Shown: one piece after another, positions 44,089 to 51,207 of the stretch | Layout: each line of letters opens with the position of its first letter | Numbering within the stretch: the stretch's first letter is position 1 | Origin: Tepidimonas sp. UBA997 | GTDB taxonomy: Bacteria > Pseudomonadota > Gammaproteobacteria > Burkholderiales > Burkholderiaceae_C | Length of the DNA: 51,207 bases | Direction: 5' to 3' | Assembly: GCA_002291945.1 (NCBI GenBank) | Contig: DBAZ01000074.1 | Location: forward strand, 1 to 51,207 | Translations under genes and position numbers: made by a program | Notes under the pieces: generated by a model | Database searches by the model: none | What the model was told of the DNA's origin: nothing | Seen by the model: the letters and a program-made list of their open reading frames with translations, nothing else

Positions 44089-44166
44089 GGCAGCAGGCTC
44101 AGTCCTGCAGGATGCTGGGCCGCTGGCACGCCAGCAGCGAGCCTGCCTGCAGCCAGCCCCCGGGGT

Positions 44167-44721
44167 TCAGCCTTGGAAGCGCGCCGTCACTTCGGCCACG
44201 CGCTGGCCAAACAGGCGGGCCGTTTCGAGGTCGCCCGGCAGCATTTCGTGGGCCCCCGCGTCCGACGGGCTTTGCGCCATGGCACCGGCAAAGGACCCCA
44301 CATAGTTCACGTCGTTGCGCTGGGCCGCCTTGGCGTTGCTGGGCATCAGGCCGGTGCCCACCCACACGCCGCTGTGCTGCATGGCGAGGGTGATCAGGTA
44401 TTGCAAGGTGGAGGCTTTGTCGCCGTTCATGGTGGCGCTGTTGGTGAAACCGGCAAAGACCTTGTTTTTCCATTTCTGGGTAAACCAAGCCTTGCTGGAG
44501 GCATCGGCAAATTTCTTGAACTGCCAGCTCACCGTGCCCATGTAGGTCGGGCTGCCCATGATGATGGCATCAGCCGCGTCCAGCGTGTCCCAGCCGCCTT
44601 CGGGCAGGTTGCCGTCGGCGTCGATCGCCAGCAGCTCGGCACCAGCCCCTTCAGCCACCGATTGCGCCATGCGCTGGGTGTGGCCATAACCCGAGTGATA
44701 CACCACCACGATACGAGACAT
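44167..44721 (-). CDS. Flavodoxin-family NAD(P)H:quinone oxidoreductase, WrbA-like
   Basis: The 184-residue protein has the flavodoxin fold with the FMN phosphate loop YHSGYGHTQRMAQSV at the N terminus and the SPTYMGTVSWQFKKFADAS loop, plus GFTNSATMNGDKASTLQYL. This is the WrbA/NAD(P)H-dependent oxidoreductase pattern, for two-electron reduction of quinones. The ATG is preceded by CAGGAG. It lies 33 bases downstream of the pirin gene and is likely in the same operon. Confidence 0.88.
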   Translation of the reverse strand: MSRIVVVYHSGYGHTQRMAQSVAEGAGAELLAIDADGNLPEGGWDTLDAADAIIMGSPTYMGTVSWQFKKFADASSKAWFTQKWKNKVFAGFTNSATMNGDKASTLQYLITLAMQHSGVWVGTGLMPSNAKAAQRNDVNYVGSFAGAMAQSPSDAGAHEMLPGDLETARLFGQRVAEVTARFQG

Positions 44722-44754
44722 GAGAAAACTCCTGGTTGAGGGAACAAAGAATGA

Positions 44755-45456
44755 TCAGGGTTCGAGGTCGAACACCAGCACTTCGGCGGACTGCCCACCA
44801 TTGAACGACAAAACGGATACGCCTTGCATGCGCAGAGCATCTCCGGCATGGAGCGTGTGGCCATTGACCGTCAGTTGACCGCGCACCAGATGCACATACG
44901 CCTTGCGTGCCGGGTTCATCGACCGTTCGGCCACCTCTGCGCCGTCGAACAAGCCGGCGTACAAAGCGGCATCGGCATGGATGGTCACCGAACCGTCGGC
45001 CCCGTCCGGTGACGCCACCAGGCGCAGCCGCCCGCGTTTTTCTGCATCACCGAAGGTCTTTTGCTCGTAGCTGGGCACCATGCCCCTGACGTTGGGCTCG
45101 ATCCAGATCTGCAGGAAATGCGTCACTTCCTTGGCCGCGTGATTGAATTCGCTGTGGGTCACACCCCGGCCCGCACTCATGCGCTGCACGTCCCCGGGCG
45201 CAATGCCCTTGACCTGCCCCATGCTGTCGCGGTGGGCCAGATTGCCCTGCAGCACATAGCTGATGATTTCCATGTCGCGGTGGCCGTGCGTGCCGAAACC
45301 GGTGCCCGGCGCAATCCGGTCTTCGTTGATGACACGCAGATTCCCCCAGCCCATGTGCTTGGGGTCGTGGTAGTTGGCAAACGAAAACGAGTGCCAACTG
45401 TCGAGCCAGCCGTGTTGGGCGTGGCCTCGGTCTTCGGAGCGTCGGATCTCAATCAT
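44755..45456 (-). CDS. Pirin family protein (YhaK-like bicupin)
   Basis: The 233-residue bicupin starts MIEIRRSEDRGHAQHGWLDS, the standard pirin opening. The N-terminal cupin keeps the metal ligands: two His in GTHGHRDMEIISYVLQG and the downstream SAGRGVTHSEFNH. Relatives act as quercetin 2,3-dioxygenases or redox sensors. The start is ATG 45456; a TACAGT hexamer lies seven bases before it. It is divergent from a LysR regulator and followed by the quinone reductase gene. Confidence 0.92.
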   Translation of the reverse strand: MIEIRRSEDRGHAQHGWLDSWHSFSFANYHDPKHMGWGNLRVINEDRIAPGTGFGTHGHRDMEIISYVLQGNLAHRDSMGQVKGIAPGDVQRMSAGRGVTHSEFNHAAKEVTHFLQIWIEPNVRGMVPSYEQKTFGDAEKRGRLRLVASPDGADGSVTIHADAALYAGLFDGAEVAERSMNPARKAYVHLVRGQLTVNGHTLHAGDALRMQGVSVLSFNGGQSAEVLVFDLEP

Positions 45457-45513
45457 GACTGCAACTGTAACGGCTGGGCACAAGCCGGTAGATCGACGGA
45501 TTTGCTGGCATCA

Positions 45514-45528
45514 TTCAATGTATTTGAA
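45514..45528. promoter_or_regulatory. LysR-type box between the pirin gene and lysR
   Basis: TTCAA (45514-45518) and TTGAA (45524-45528) flank five bases, a perfect 15-bp dyad. Inside it TCAATGTATTTGA matches the T-N11-A LysR box. It is 15 bases before the regulator ATG and 57 bases from the pirin start, the usual autoregulated divergent layout. Confidence 0.65.
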
Positions 45529-45542
45529 CGAACCATGCCCCT

Positions 45543-46469
45543 ATGCGAACCGCCCGCACCGCGTTATCTCCAGACAACCTGCACCTGATCGAAAGCGTGG
45601 CTCGCACCGGCAGCATGGCGGCAGCGGCCCGCGAACTGGGGCTGGTGCCCAGCGCCCTGACCTACCGGGTCAGACAAGTGGAAGAAGCCCTGGACGTCTT
45701 GCTGTTTGACCGGCGGTCGCGCCGCGCCCAGTTGACCCCGGCCGGCACCGAACTGTTGCGGGCCGGTGAGCACCTGATGCGGGAACTCGATGCCGTCGCC
45801 CAGCGGGTGCAGCGCATCGCCACCGGCTGGGAAGCACAGCTCACCGTCGCGGCCGATGCCGTGATCGCCCGATCCACCTTGCTCGACCTGTGCGAAGATT
45901 TCTATCGCCTCGGCGCTCCTACACGCTTGCGGCTACGCGATGAAACACTGGCCGGCACGCTGGAGACGCTGCTGACCGGCGAGGCCGATCTGGCCCTGGG
46001 CGTCATCCTGGACGGCGATGCCCTGCCCGAAATCGAAAGCGCATGCTTGGGGGAAGTGGCTTTTGTGTTTGTGGTGGCACCACACCACCCGCTCGCGCAC
46101 GCAGCGGAGCCGCTCACCCCGACCGACATGCGCCAGCACCGGGTGGTGGCGGTGTCAGACACCTCGCGCCGGGGCCGGGGGCTCAGCATTGGGTTGTTAC
46201 CGGGTCAGGATGTATTGACCGTCAGTTCCATAGGGGACAAGCTCCAGGCCCAACTGCGCGGCCTGGGCTGTGGCTCCCTGCCTCTGCCCATGGTGCAAGG
46301 CTACCTGGATGAAGGCCGACTGATCGCGAAGACCACCACCCTGCCCCCACGGATTTACCGCCCCGGTTATGCCTGGCGCCCGCCCGCCTGCGGCAAAGCG
46401 TTGAGCTGGTGGCTGGACCGGCTGTCAGGCCCGACCACCCGCCAGGCACTGTTGCATCACCACGGCTGA
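45543..46469 (+). CDS. LysR family transcriptional regulator
   Basis: The 308-residue protein has an N-terminal winged helix-turn-helix (LHLIESVARTGSMAAAAREL, then SALTYRVRQVEEALDVLLFD) and a C-terminal periplasmic-binding-like effector domain (from ~residue 95). Divergent orientation and the T-N11-A dyad in the 86-base gap suggest it controls the pirin and quinone reductase genes, probably with a redox-active or aromatic effector; the ligand is inference. Confidence 0.93.
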   Translation: MRTARTALSPDNLHLIESVARTGSMAAAARELGLVPSALTYRVRQVEEALDVLLFDRRSRRAQLTPAGTELLRAGEHLMRELDAVAQRVQRIATGWEAQLTVAADAVIARSTLLDLCEDFYRLGAPTRLRLRDETLAGTLETLLTGEADLALGVILDGDALPEIESACLGEVAFVFVVAPHHPLAHAAEPLTPTDMRQHRVVAVSDTSRRGRGLSIGLLPGQDVLTVSSIGDKLQAQLRGLGCGSLPLPMVQGYLDEGRLIAKTTTLPPRIYRPGYAWRPPACGKALSWWLDRLSGPTTRQALLHHHG

Positions 46470-46540
46470 ACATTCTCGGCCACGCCATTCTCGCCCACGC
46501 CACCCGCAGACCGCTACACTGGCAAGGACGGAGACATCGT

Positions 46541-47611
46541 ATGCCCCATCCAAAAATATCCCCGGCCCCTCGTCACATGGCCGTTGTCGGCGCTGGTATG
46601 GCGGGCGTGACGTGCGCACGCACGCTGGTGCAGGCGGGCCATCGGGTCACGCTGATCGAAAAAAGCCGTGGTGCAGGCGGTCGCATGGCCACCCGCCACA
46701 GCGATTTCGGCGGCTTTGACCATGGTGCCCAGTTTTTCACCGTCCGCGACGCCCGCTTCCACCAAGCCCTGCAAGTGCACCCGGAACTGATCGTGCCTTG
46801 GCAGGTCAACACCGTGCGCGTGCTCGACATGCTGGGCCAGACCATGGCCACCGCCCCCGGGCCACGCGACGTCCGCTGGGTGCCGGTGGGCGGTATGAAC
46901 ACCCTGATCAAGCGCTGGGCGCAACCCCTGGCTGATGGCTCACTCGGCAGTCAGACCCTGCTGGAAGCCCGCGTGACGGCCATTGAAAAGGATGCCTTAG
47001 ACGCCACCCGCTGGCAGCTTCAGCTCGACGGACCTGAGGGGGCGCAACAGGTCGCCAGCGGCTTCGATGCCGTGGTGCTGGCCATTCCTCACCCCCAGGC
47101 CGACGAGGTGCTGCGAGCCAGTCAACTGGCCCCTGCGCTGCAGAAAAAGCTCGCGTCGGTTCAGGTCGCGCCGTGCTGGACCTTGCTGATCGCATTTCCG
47201 CAAGCCATGCAGCCGGGGCTGGAAACGTTCGGCCCCCGCTGGCACGCCGCCAGCAGCGACCACCACCGCATCCGCTGGGTGGCACGCGAGCCCAGCAAAC
47301 CTGGTCGCTCCCCGATCGAACGATGGACGATACAAGCCTGCCCGCAATGGTCGGCCGAACATCTGGAAGACGATGCCGAGCGCGTGAAGGCGAAATTGCT
47401 CAAAGGCTTTGCCGAAATCACCGGCATCCGGGCTACGCCCGCCTTTGCCGCCGCCCACCGCTGGCGCTACGCCCAGACCACCCGGCCTTTGGGCCAAGCT
47501 TACCTGCTGGACGCACAAGCGGGCATCGGCCTGTGCGGCGACTGGTGCCTGGGCAACCGGGTGGAAAGCGCCTTTCTCTCAGGGCTGGAACTGGCCCTCG
47601 CCGTGGCCTGA
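46541..47611 (+). CDS. FAD-dependent oxidoreductase (renalase-like amine oxidase fold)
   Basis: The 356-residue protein has an N-terminal dinucleotide-binding motif VVGAGMAGVTCARTLVQAGH and the second motif EKSRGAGGRMATRH. The GFDHGAQFFTVRD segment and the C-terminal FAD-contacting GIGLCGDWCLGNRVESAFLS mark it as the renalase-like NAD(P)/FAD-dependent group. Substrates of bacterial members vary and are not resolved here. The start is ATG 46541, preceded by GGACGGAG. It ends 11 bases before gluQ. Confidence 0.88.
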   Translation: MPHPKISPAPRHMAVVGAGMAGVTCARTLVQAGHRVTLIEKSRGAGGRMATRHSDFGGFDHGAQFFTVRDARFHQALQVHPELIVPWQVNTVRVLDMLGQTMATAPGPRDVRWVPVGGMNTLIKRWAQPLADGSLGSQTLLEARVTAIEKDALDATRWQLQLDGPEGAQQVASGFDAVVLAIPHPQADEVLRASQLAPALQKKLASVQVAPCWTLLIAFPQAMQPGLETFGPRWHAASSDHHRIRWVAREPSKPGRSPIERWTIQACPQWSAEHLEDDAERVKAKLLKGFAEITGIRATPAFAAAHRWRYAQTTRPLGQAYLLDAQAGIGLCGDWCLGNRVESAFLSGLELALAVA

Positions 47612-47622
47612 TGCCTTAACTG

Positions 47623-48528
47623 ATGCCTTACTGCGGGCGTTTTGCCCCCTCACCCACCGGTGCCTTGCACGACGGCTCGCTGGTCGCAGCGCTGGCCAGT
47701 TGGCTGGACGCCCGCGCCCACGGCGGCACCTGGCTGGTGCGCATCGAGGACGTGGACACGCCGCGCTGCATAGCCGGAGCCGACCGGGTCATCCTCGATC
47801 AACTCGCCCGCTGCGGCTTGCACCCCGATGCGCCGCCGGTGTGGCAATCCCAGCGCACGCTGGCCTACACCCAAGCGCTGGACGCGCTCCAAGCCAAGGG
47901 CTGGGCCTACCCCTGTGGCTGCACGCGCAAAACCATCGACGCCTGGTGGCAGGCGCAGGGGGTGCCCCCGAGCCGCCACATCGAACGGCCCTACCCCGGC
48001 ACCTGCCGCGCTGGGCCGGGCAGCGCCCACCAGCGCCCGCTGTCGGCTTGGCGGCTGCACCTGGGCCGTGTGCAGGCCGACCTCGGGCTGGCACCACCCA
48101 CGCTCTGGACAGACCGGTGGCTCGGTGCGCAAAGTCAGGACGTGGCCACAGCCGTGGGCGACTTCGTGCTCCGACGCGCCGACGGCCTGTGGGCTTACCA
48201 ACTGGCCGTCGTCGTCGATGACGCCGAGCAAGGCATCAGCCACGTGGTGCGCGGCCTAGACCTGGCCGACAACACGGCCCGCCAAGTCGTGCTACAGCAA
48301 GCGCTGGGCCTGCCCACGCCGCTGTACCTGCACACCCCCTTGGTGCTGGGTGCCAATGGCGAGAAACTGTCCAAGCAAAATGGTGCCCAGGCGCTGGACC
48401 TGTCTGACCCCCTGGCGGCACTGAATCGGGCTGCTCGCACGCTCGGGCTCACCGAGCAGACAGGCCCGCTGGAGCGGGCTTTGCAGCGGTGGGTCGATGC
48501 ATGGCTTAAGCTCTGCGGCTCTCATTAA
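47623..48528 (+). CDS. gluQ: Glutamyl-Q tRNA(Asp) synthetase
   Basis: This truncated GluRS paralogue attaches glutamate to queuosine-34 of tRNA-Asp. The 301-residue protein has the HIGH-like FAPSPTGALHDGSLVAALAS, a zinc-binding cysteine set (YPCGCTRKTID and YPGTCR) and the KMSKS-like EKLSKQNGA, and lacks the GluRS anticodon-binding domain. It has its own ATG at 47623, with another in-frame-looking ATGCC just upstream in the short gap. Downstream is the HigBA promoter. Confidence 0.94.
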   Translation: MPYCGRFAPSPTGALHDGSLVAALASWLDARAHGGTWLVRIEDVDTPRCIAGADRVILDQLARCGLHPDAPPVWQSQRTLAYTQALDALQAKGWAYPCGCTRKTIDAWWQAQGVPPSRHIERPYPGTCRAGPGSAHQRPLSAWRLHLGRVQADLGLAPPTLWTDRWLGAQSQDVATAVGDFVLRRADGLWAYQLAVVVDDAEQGISHVVRGLDLADNTARQVVLQQALGLPTPLYLHTPLVLGANGEKLSKQNGAQALDLSDPLAALNRAARTLGLTEQTGPLERALQRWVDAWLKLCGSH

Positions 48529-48533
48529 TTCGA

Positions 48534-48562
48534 TTGACAGATTCTGTTTCTCAGAACAAAAT
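48534..48562 (+). promoter_or_regulatory. HigBA promoter with a palindromic operator inside the spacer
   Basis: TTGACA (48534-48539) is a perfect -35, separated by 17 bases from CAAAAT (48557-48562). A perfect dyad TTCTG (48542-48546) / CAGAA (48552-48556) fills the spacer, where HigA binding would block RNA polymerase. Confidence 0.7.
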
Positions 48563-48568
48563 CCAGTC

Positions 48569-48847
48569 ATGATCCACACGTTCAAGTGTGCCGACACGAA
48601 GGCGCTGTTTCATAGCCAACTCGTGCCCAAGTTCAAAAACATCGAGCGTGTGGCTAGGCGCAAGCTCCTGCAGATGCATGCCGCCACCGAACTGGCAAGC
48701 TTGAAAATCCCCCCCGGCAACCAGCTTGAGTCGTTGAAAGGCAGCCGTCGAGGGCAACACTGCATCCGCATCAATGACCAGTGGCGAATCTGTTTCGTGT
48801 GGAAAGATGATGGCGCCCATCAAGTTGAAATAGTCGATTATCACTAA
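48569..48847 (+). CDS. higB: Type II toxin HigB (RelE-superfamily mRNA interferase)
   Basis: The 92-residue basic protein MIHTFKCADTKALFHSQLVP continues through ARRKLLQMHAATELASLKI, PPGNQLESLKGSRRGQHCIR and INDQWRICFVWKDDGAHQVE, the HigB/GraT signature. It cleaves mRNA on the ribosome. Toxin-first order is typical of higBA. Unlike the toxin at 14735 the frame is intact. The antitoxin follows 12 bases later. Confidence 0.93.
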   Translation: MIHTFKCADTKALFHSQLVPKFKNIERVARRKLLQMHAATELASLKIPPGNQLESLKGSRRGQHCIRINDQWRICFVWKDDGAHQVEIVDYH

Positions 48848-48859
48848 GAGGTAAACCAC

Positions 48860-49171
48860 ATGGCTGAATTGCTAGACGAAATTCACCCGGGCGAAATTTT
48901 GCTACAGGACTTCATGAGGCCCATGGGCATCACGGCCCGTCAGCTTGCGGCGGACATCGACGTCTCGCCCAGCCGAATCAGTGAGCTGGTTCACGGCAAG
49001 CGCCCGATCACGGCCGACACCGCGCTGCGGCTTGGCTTGTTGTTCGAGATGGATCCTCGATTCTGGATGAACCTCCAAACCGAGTACGACGTGCGCGTCA
49101 CAACTCGTCACGTCAGAGAAAAAATCGCCCCGAGGATTCGGGTGTTTAAGCACGCCTGTGCGATGACTTGA
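48860..49171 (+). CDS. higA: Type II antitoxin HigA (XRE-type HTH)
   Basis: The 103-residue protein starts MAELLDEIHPGEILLQDFMR, followed by a helix-turn-helix (ITARQLAADIDVSPSRISEL) and the ITADTALRLGLLFEMDPRFW segment, all standard for HigA. It neutralises HigB and represses the operon through the palindrome at 48542-48556. AAGAGG precedes the ATG. Confidence 0.94.
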   Translation: MAELLDEIHPGEILLQDFMRPMGITARQLAADIDVSPSRISELVHGKRPITADTALRLGLLFEMDPRFWMNLQTEYDVRVTTRHVREKIAPRIRVFKHACAMT

Positions 49172-49174
49172 GTC

Positions 49175-49220
49175 GTGGCGTTGTGGCGTCGTGGCGTTGA
49201 GTGGCGTTGAGTGGCGTTGG
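49175..49220. repeat. Short tandem repeats of GTGGCGTTGA between higA and trmB
   Basis: The core GTGGCG begins at 49175, 49183, 49191, 49201 and 49211. The last three are 10-bp tandem copies GTGGCGTTGA with one difference in the third. The repeats supply the TTGAGT that may act as the trmB -35. Confidence 0.75.
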
Positions 49221-49235
49221 CGTGCGCTCTACAAT
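49207..49235 (+). promoter_or_regulatory. Candidate trmB promoter, near-leaderless
   Basis: TTGAGT (49207-49212), a 17-base spacer and TACAAT (49230-49235) match the sigma-70 pattern. The GTG start at 49243 is seven bases after the -10 box, with no ribosome-binding site between. Confidence 0.55.
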
Positions 49236-49242
49236 CCACCCG

Positions 49243-50013
49243 GTGAATGCTCCCGAAGTCCCCACCGTGCCCCCGCTGCCTGCCGCACACACCGATGCAC
49301 ACTCCGCCGCACACCCCGCTGGCGTGGCGCACCCCAAGACCATCAAGAGCTTCGTCATGCGTGCGGGCCGCACCACCACCGGTCAGGCCAAGGCCTTGGC
49401 CGAATGGGGGCCCCGGTTTGTGCTGCCCTATACCGGCCAGCCGATCGACGCTGCCGCCGCGTTCGGGCGCTGCGGCCCCTTGATGCTGGAAATCGGCTTT
49501 GGCATGGGCGAAGCCACCGCCCACATAGCCGCCATGCGCCCGCACGACAACTTCCTGTGCTGCGAGGTTCACGAACCCGGCGTTGGTGCCCTGCTCAAAC
49601 GCATCGGCGAACAGGGGCTCGACAACATCCGCATCCTGCAGCACGACGCGGTGGACGTGCTGGACCACATGCTGCCCGCAGGCTCGCTGGATGGCGTACA
49701 CATCTTCTTCCCCGACCCGTGGCACAAGAAAAAGCACAACAAGCGCCGCTTGGTGCAAACCCCCTTCGTGGCCAAGTTGGCCGAACGCCTCAAACCCGGC
49801 GGCTACCTGCACTGCGCCACCGACTGGCAGCCCTACGCCGAGCAGATGCTGGCCGTGCTGAGCAGCGAACCGTTGCTGACCAACAGCGCCAGCCATGCCG
49901 GGCTGGGTGGCTACGCTCCCAAACCCGACTACCGCCCGCTGACCAAGTTCGAAAACCGCGGCCTGCGACTGGGCCACGGCGTGTGGGACGTGGTGTTTAG
50001 CCGCCTGCCGTGA
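49243..50013 (+). CDS. trmB: tRNA (guanine-N7-)-methyltransferase
   Basis: TrmB forms 7-methylguanosine at position 46 of tRNAs with SAM. The SAM-binding motif MLEIGFGMGEATAHIA, the HIFFPDPWHKKKHNKRRLVQ block and the C-terminal TKFENRGLRLGHGVWDVVF are diagnostic. The frame extends to 49201, inside the tandem repeats. I use the GTG at 49243, giving 256 residues and fitting the TACAAT seven bases upstream. A ~40-residue alanine/proline-rich N-terminal extension precedes the fold. It overlaps ribD by four bases. Confidence 0.94.
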   Translation: MNAPEVPTVPPLPAAHTDAHSAAHPAGVAHPKTIKSFVMRAGRTTTGQAKALAEWGPRFVLPYTGQPIDAAAAFGRCGPLMLEIGFGMGEATAHIAAMRPHDNFLCCEVHEPGVGALLKRIGEQGLDNIRILQHDAVDVLDHMLPAGSLDGVHIFFPDPWHKKKHNKRRLVQTPFVAKLAERLKPGGYLHCATDWQPYAEQMLAVLSSEPLLTNSASHAGLGGYAPKPDYRPLTKFENRGLRLGHGVWDVVFSRLP

Positions 50014-51197
50014 GCGCCTCCCTGCCATGCCCCCCCGAATGGCTGGACGGCCTGGACGCGCTGGCCCAGCAATCCATCGGCCTGTCGGACCCCAACCCGC
50101 GGGTGGCCTGTCGGCTCATCACCACCGATGGGCAGGTCTTTGAAGGCCATACCCAGCAAGCGGGCGGGCCACATGCCGAGGTGATGGCCCTGCGCCAGGC
50201 GCACAAGGCCGGTGCCACGCTGCGCGGTGCCACTGCCATCGTGACGCTGGAGCCGTGCAGCCACCACGGCCGCACCCCACCGTGCTGCGACGCCTTGCTG
50301 GAAGCGGGCTTGACCCGTGTCGTGGTGGCTCTGCCCGACCCCAACCCGCTGGTCGGCGGTCGGGGGCTGGCTCGCTTGCGTGCCGCAGGCGTTGCGGTGG
50401 ATCTGCTGCATCCCACCCACCCGCTTGCGACAGCCACCCGCGAACTCAATAGCGGCTTTCTGAGCCGGATGGAACGGGGCCGCCCTTGGGTGCGCATGAA
50501 AATCGCTGCCTCGCTCGACGGCACCACCGCCTTGGCCAACGGGGTGAGCCAATGGATCACCGGCGAGGCTGCCCGCACCGACGGCCATGCTTGGCGGCGC
50601 CGCGCTTCGGCGCTGCTGACCGGCATCGGCACCGTGCAGCAAGACGACCCCCGGCTCGATGTGCGGCTGCTGCCCACCGCCCACCAACCGCGACGGGTGG
50701 TGGTGGATGCGCGGCTGGCGATTGCCCCCGAGGCACGCATCCTGCAGCCACCGGGCGACGTCTGGATCGCGAACGCCGCCGACCCCGCCTCCACCCAGCC
50801 CCAGCGTTCCTTGCTGCAAGCCCGGGGAGCCACCCTGATCGACTGCGCTGGCCCAGCCCGAGTGGCGGGCGGCTCGCCCAAAGTCGATCTGGCCGCCTTG
50901 CTGGGTGAACTGGCCCGGCGCGAAGTCAATGAGCTGCATATCGAGGCTGGCCACAAACTCAATGGTTCCTTCCTGCGTGAGGGGCTGGTGGACGAATTGC
51001 TGCTGTACCTGGCGCCCAAACTGCTGGGCCCGGGGGCCGGGCTGGCCCACATCGGCCCGTTCGACAGCCTGCAGCAGGGCCTGCCACTGGTGTGGACCGA
51101 AGTGGTGCCGGTGGGCGACGACTTGCGCATCCGGGCCCGTTTTCTGCCGCCGGAGCCGCCGGGGCCGGTATGGCCGCGCGGCGCAACCGGGCACTGA
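50010..51197 (+). CDS. ribD: Bifunctional riboflavin deaminase/reductase RibD
   Basis: The 395-residue protein has an N-terminal cytidine-deaminase-like domain: zinc His/Glu in HAEVMALRQAHKAG and zinc cysteines in PCSHHGRTPPCCDALLEA. A C-terminal NADPH-dependent reductase domain follows (RPWVRMKIAASLDGTTALAN; SQWITGEAARTDGHAWRRRA; RRVVVDARLAI). It catalyses steps 2 and 3 of riboflavin synthesis. The start overlaps the trmB stop. It stands about 12 kb from ribE-ribBA-ribH, so the pathway is split; the complete stop codon falls within the window. Confidence 0.96.
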   Translation: MSASLPCPPEWLDGLDALAQQSIGLSDPNPRVACRLITTDGQVFEGHTQQAGGPHAEVMALRQAHKAGATLRGATAIVTLEPCSHHGRTPPCCDALLEAGLTRVVVALPDPNPLVGGRGLARLRAAGVAVDLLHPTHPLATATRELNSGFLSRMERGRPWVRMKIAASLDGTTALANGVSQWITGEAARTDGHAWRRRASALLTGIGTVQQDDPRLDVRLLPTAHQPRRVVVDARLAIAPEARILQPPGDVWIANAADPASTQPQRSLLQARGATLIDCAGPARVAGGSPKVDLAALLGELARREVNELHIEAGHKLNGSFLREGLVDELLLYLAPKLLGPGAGLAHIGPFDSLQQGLPLVWTEVVPVGDDLRIRARFLPPEPPGPVWPRGATGH

Positions 51198-51207
51198 CGC
51201 GGGGCTG

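Noticed and set aside
42274..44739. An 821-codon plus-strand open frame opposite dnaE
   Set aside because: It is antisense to a clear dnaE; composition is rich in His, Gln, Arg and Val as expected from the reverse of a high-GC gene, and no domain is seen.

Overview
The window looks like one contig from a high-GC betaproteobacterium of the Burkholderiales, most like Comamonadaceae. This is a judgement from protein character and gene content: a MetY of about 437 residues, a DUF2069 protein, a RibBA whose GTP cyclohydrolase half lacks its zinc cysteines, the ybgC-tolQ-tolR-tolA block, and a HigBA module. I ran no search. Coding density is high. Most of the window is ordinary chromosome; the odd parts are the left end, two damaged toxin or enzyme genes, one 560-base decayed stretch, and recurring promoter architecture.

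Left end (1-2472): the first reading frame is a three-part mosaic. A very GC-rich TPR segment (to about 597) runs in frame into a sodium:solute symporter-like membrane segment (to about 1145), and then into an M48 metalloprotease that has lost its HEXXH half. This looks like an assembly or recombination chimera. Contiguous, normal chromosome appears to begin near 1150, followed by a retropepsin-like protease.

2500-14300: glnS, a diguanylate cyclase, a small conserved-looking protein, selO, a DMT exporter, aroQ, an MFS transporter, aroC, a CBS-domain protein, metY and an alpha/beta hydrolase. 14400-15063 is a Phd/YefM-RelE toxin-antitoxin locus whose toxin is frameshifted and whose promoter carries three 12-bp direct repeats.

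15185-22480: a YihY-type membrane protein, a DUF2069 protein, thyA, a second DMT transporter, a cupin, dcd, and a zinc ABC transporter operon (ATPase-permease-binding protein) preceded by a near-perfect palindrome. 22481-27516 is a BMP-type (nucleoside) ABC transporter operon. It ends in a terminator, beyond which only the last ~65 codons of an adenosine deaminase gene survive. 27517-28075 holds no intact gene. Then come a hydroxypyruvate isomerase-like gene, a dinG helicase, a large sensory GGDEF-EAL protein and, convergent with it, a FeeM-like N-acyl amino acid synthase.

35111-40473: tRNA-Ser(UGA), then a tightly packed cluster ribE-ribBA-ribH-nusB-ybgC-tolQ-tolR-tolA with several ATGA overlaps. 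The usual tolB and pal do not follow; dnaE converges on tolA instead. After dnaE come a flavodoxin-family quinone reductase and a pirin with a divergent LysR regulator, an FAD oxidoreductase, gluQ, a HigBA toxin-antitoxin pair, trmB and ribD, which is detached from the other riboflavin genes by about 12 kb.

The most general unusual signal is that several housekeeping genes (glnS, aroC, ribE, dnaE, and probably trmB, aroQ, thyA and the pirin gene) have a -10-like hexamer 5 to 7 bases, most often exactly six, before the start codon. Most of them have no Shine-Dalgarno sequence. This is what leaderless transcripts would look like.
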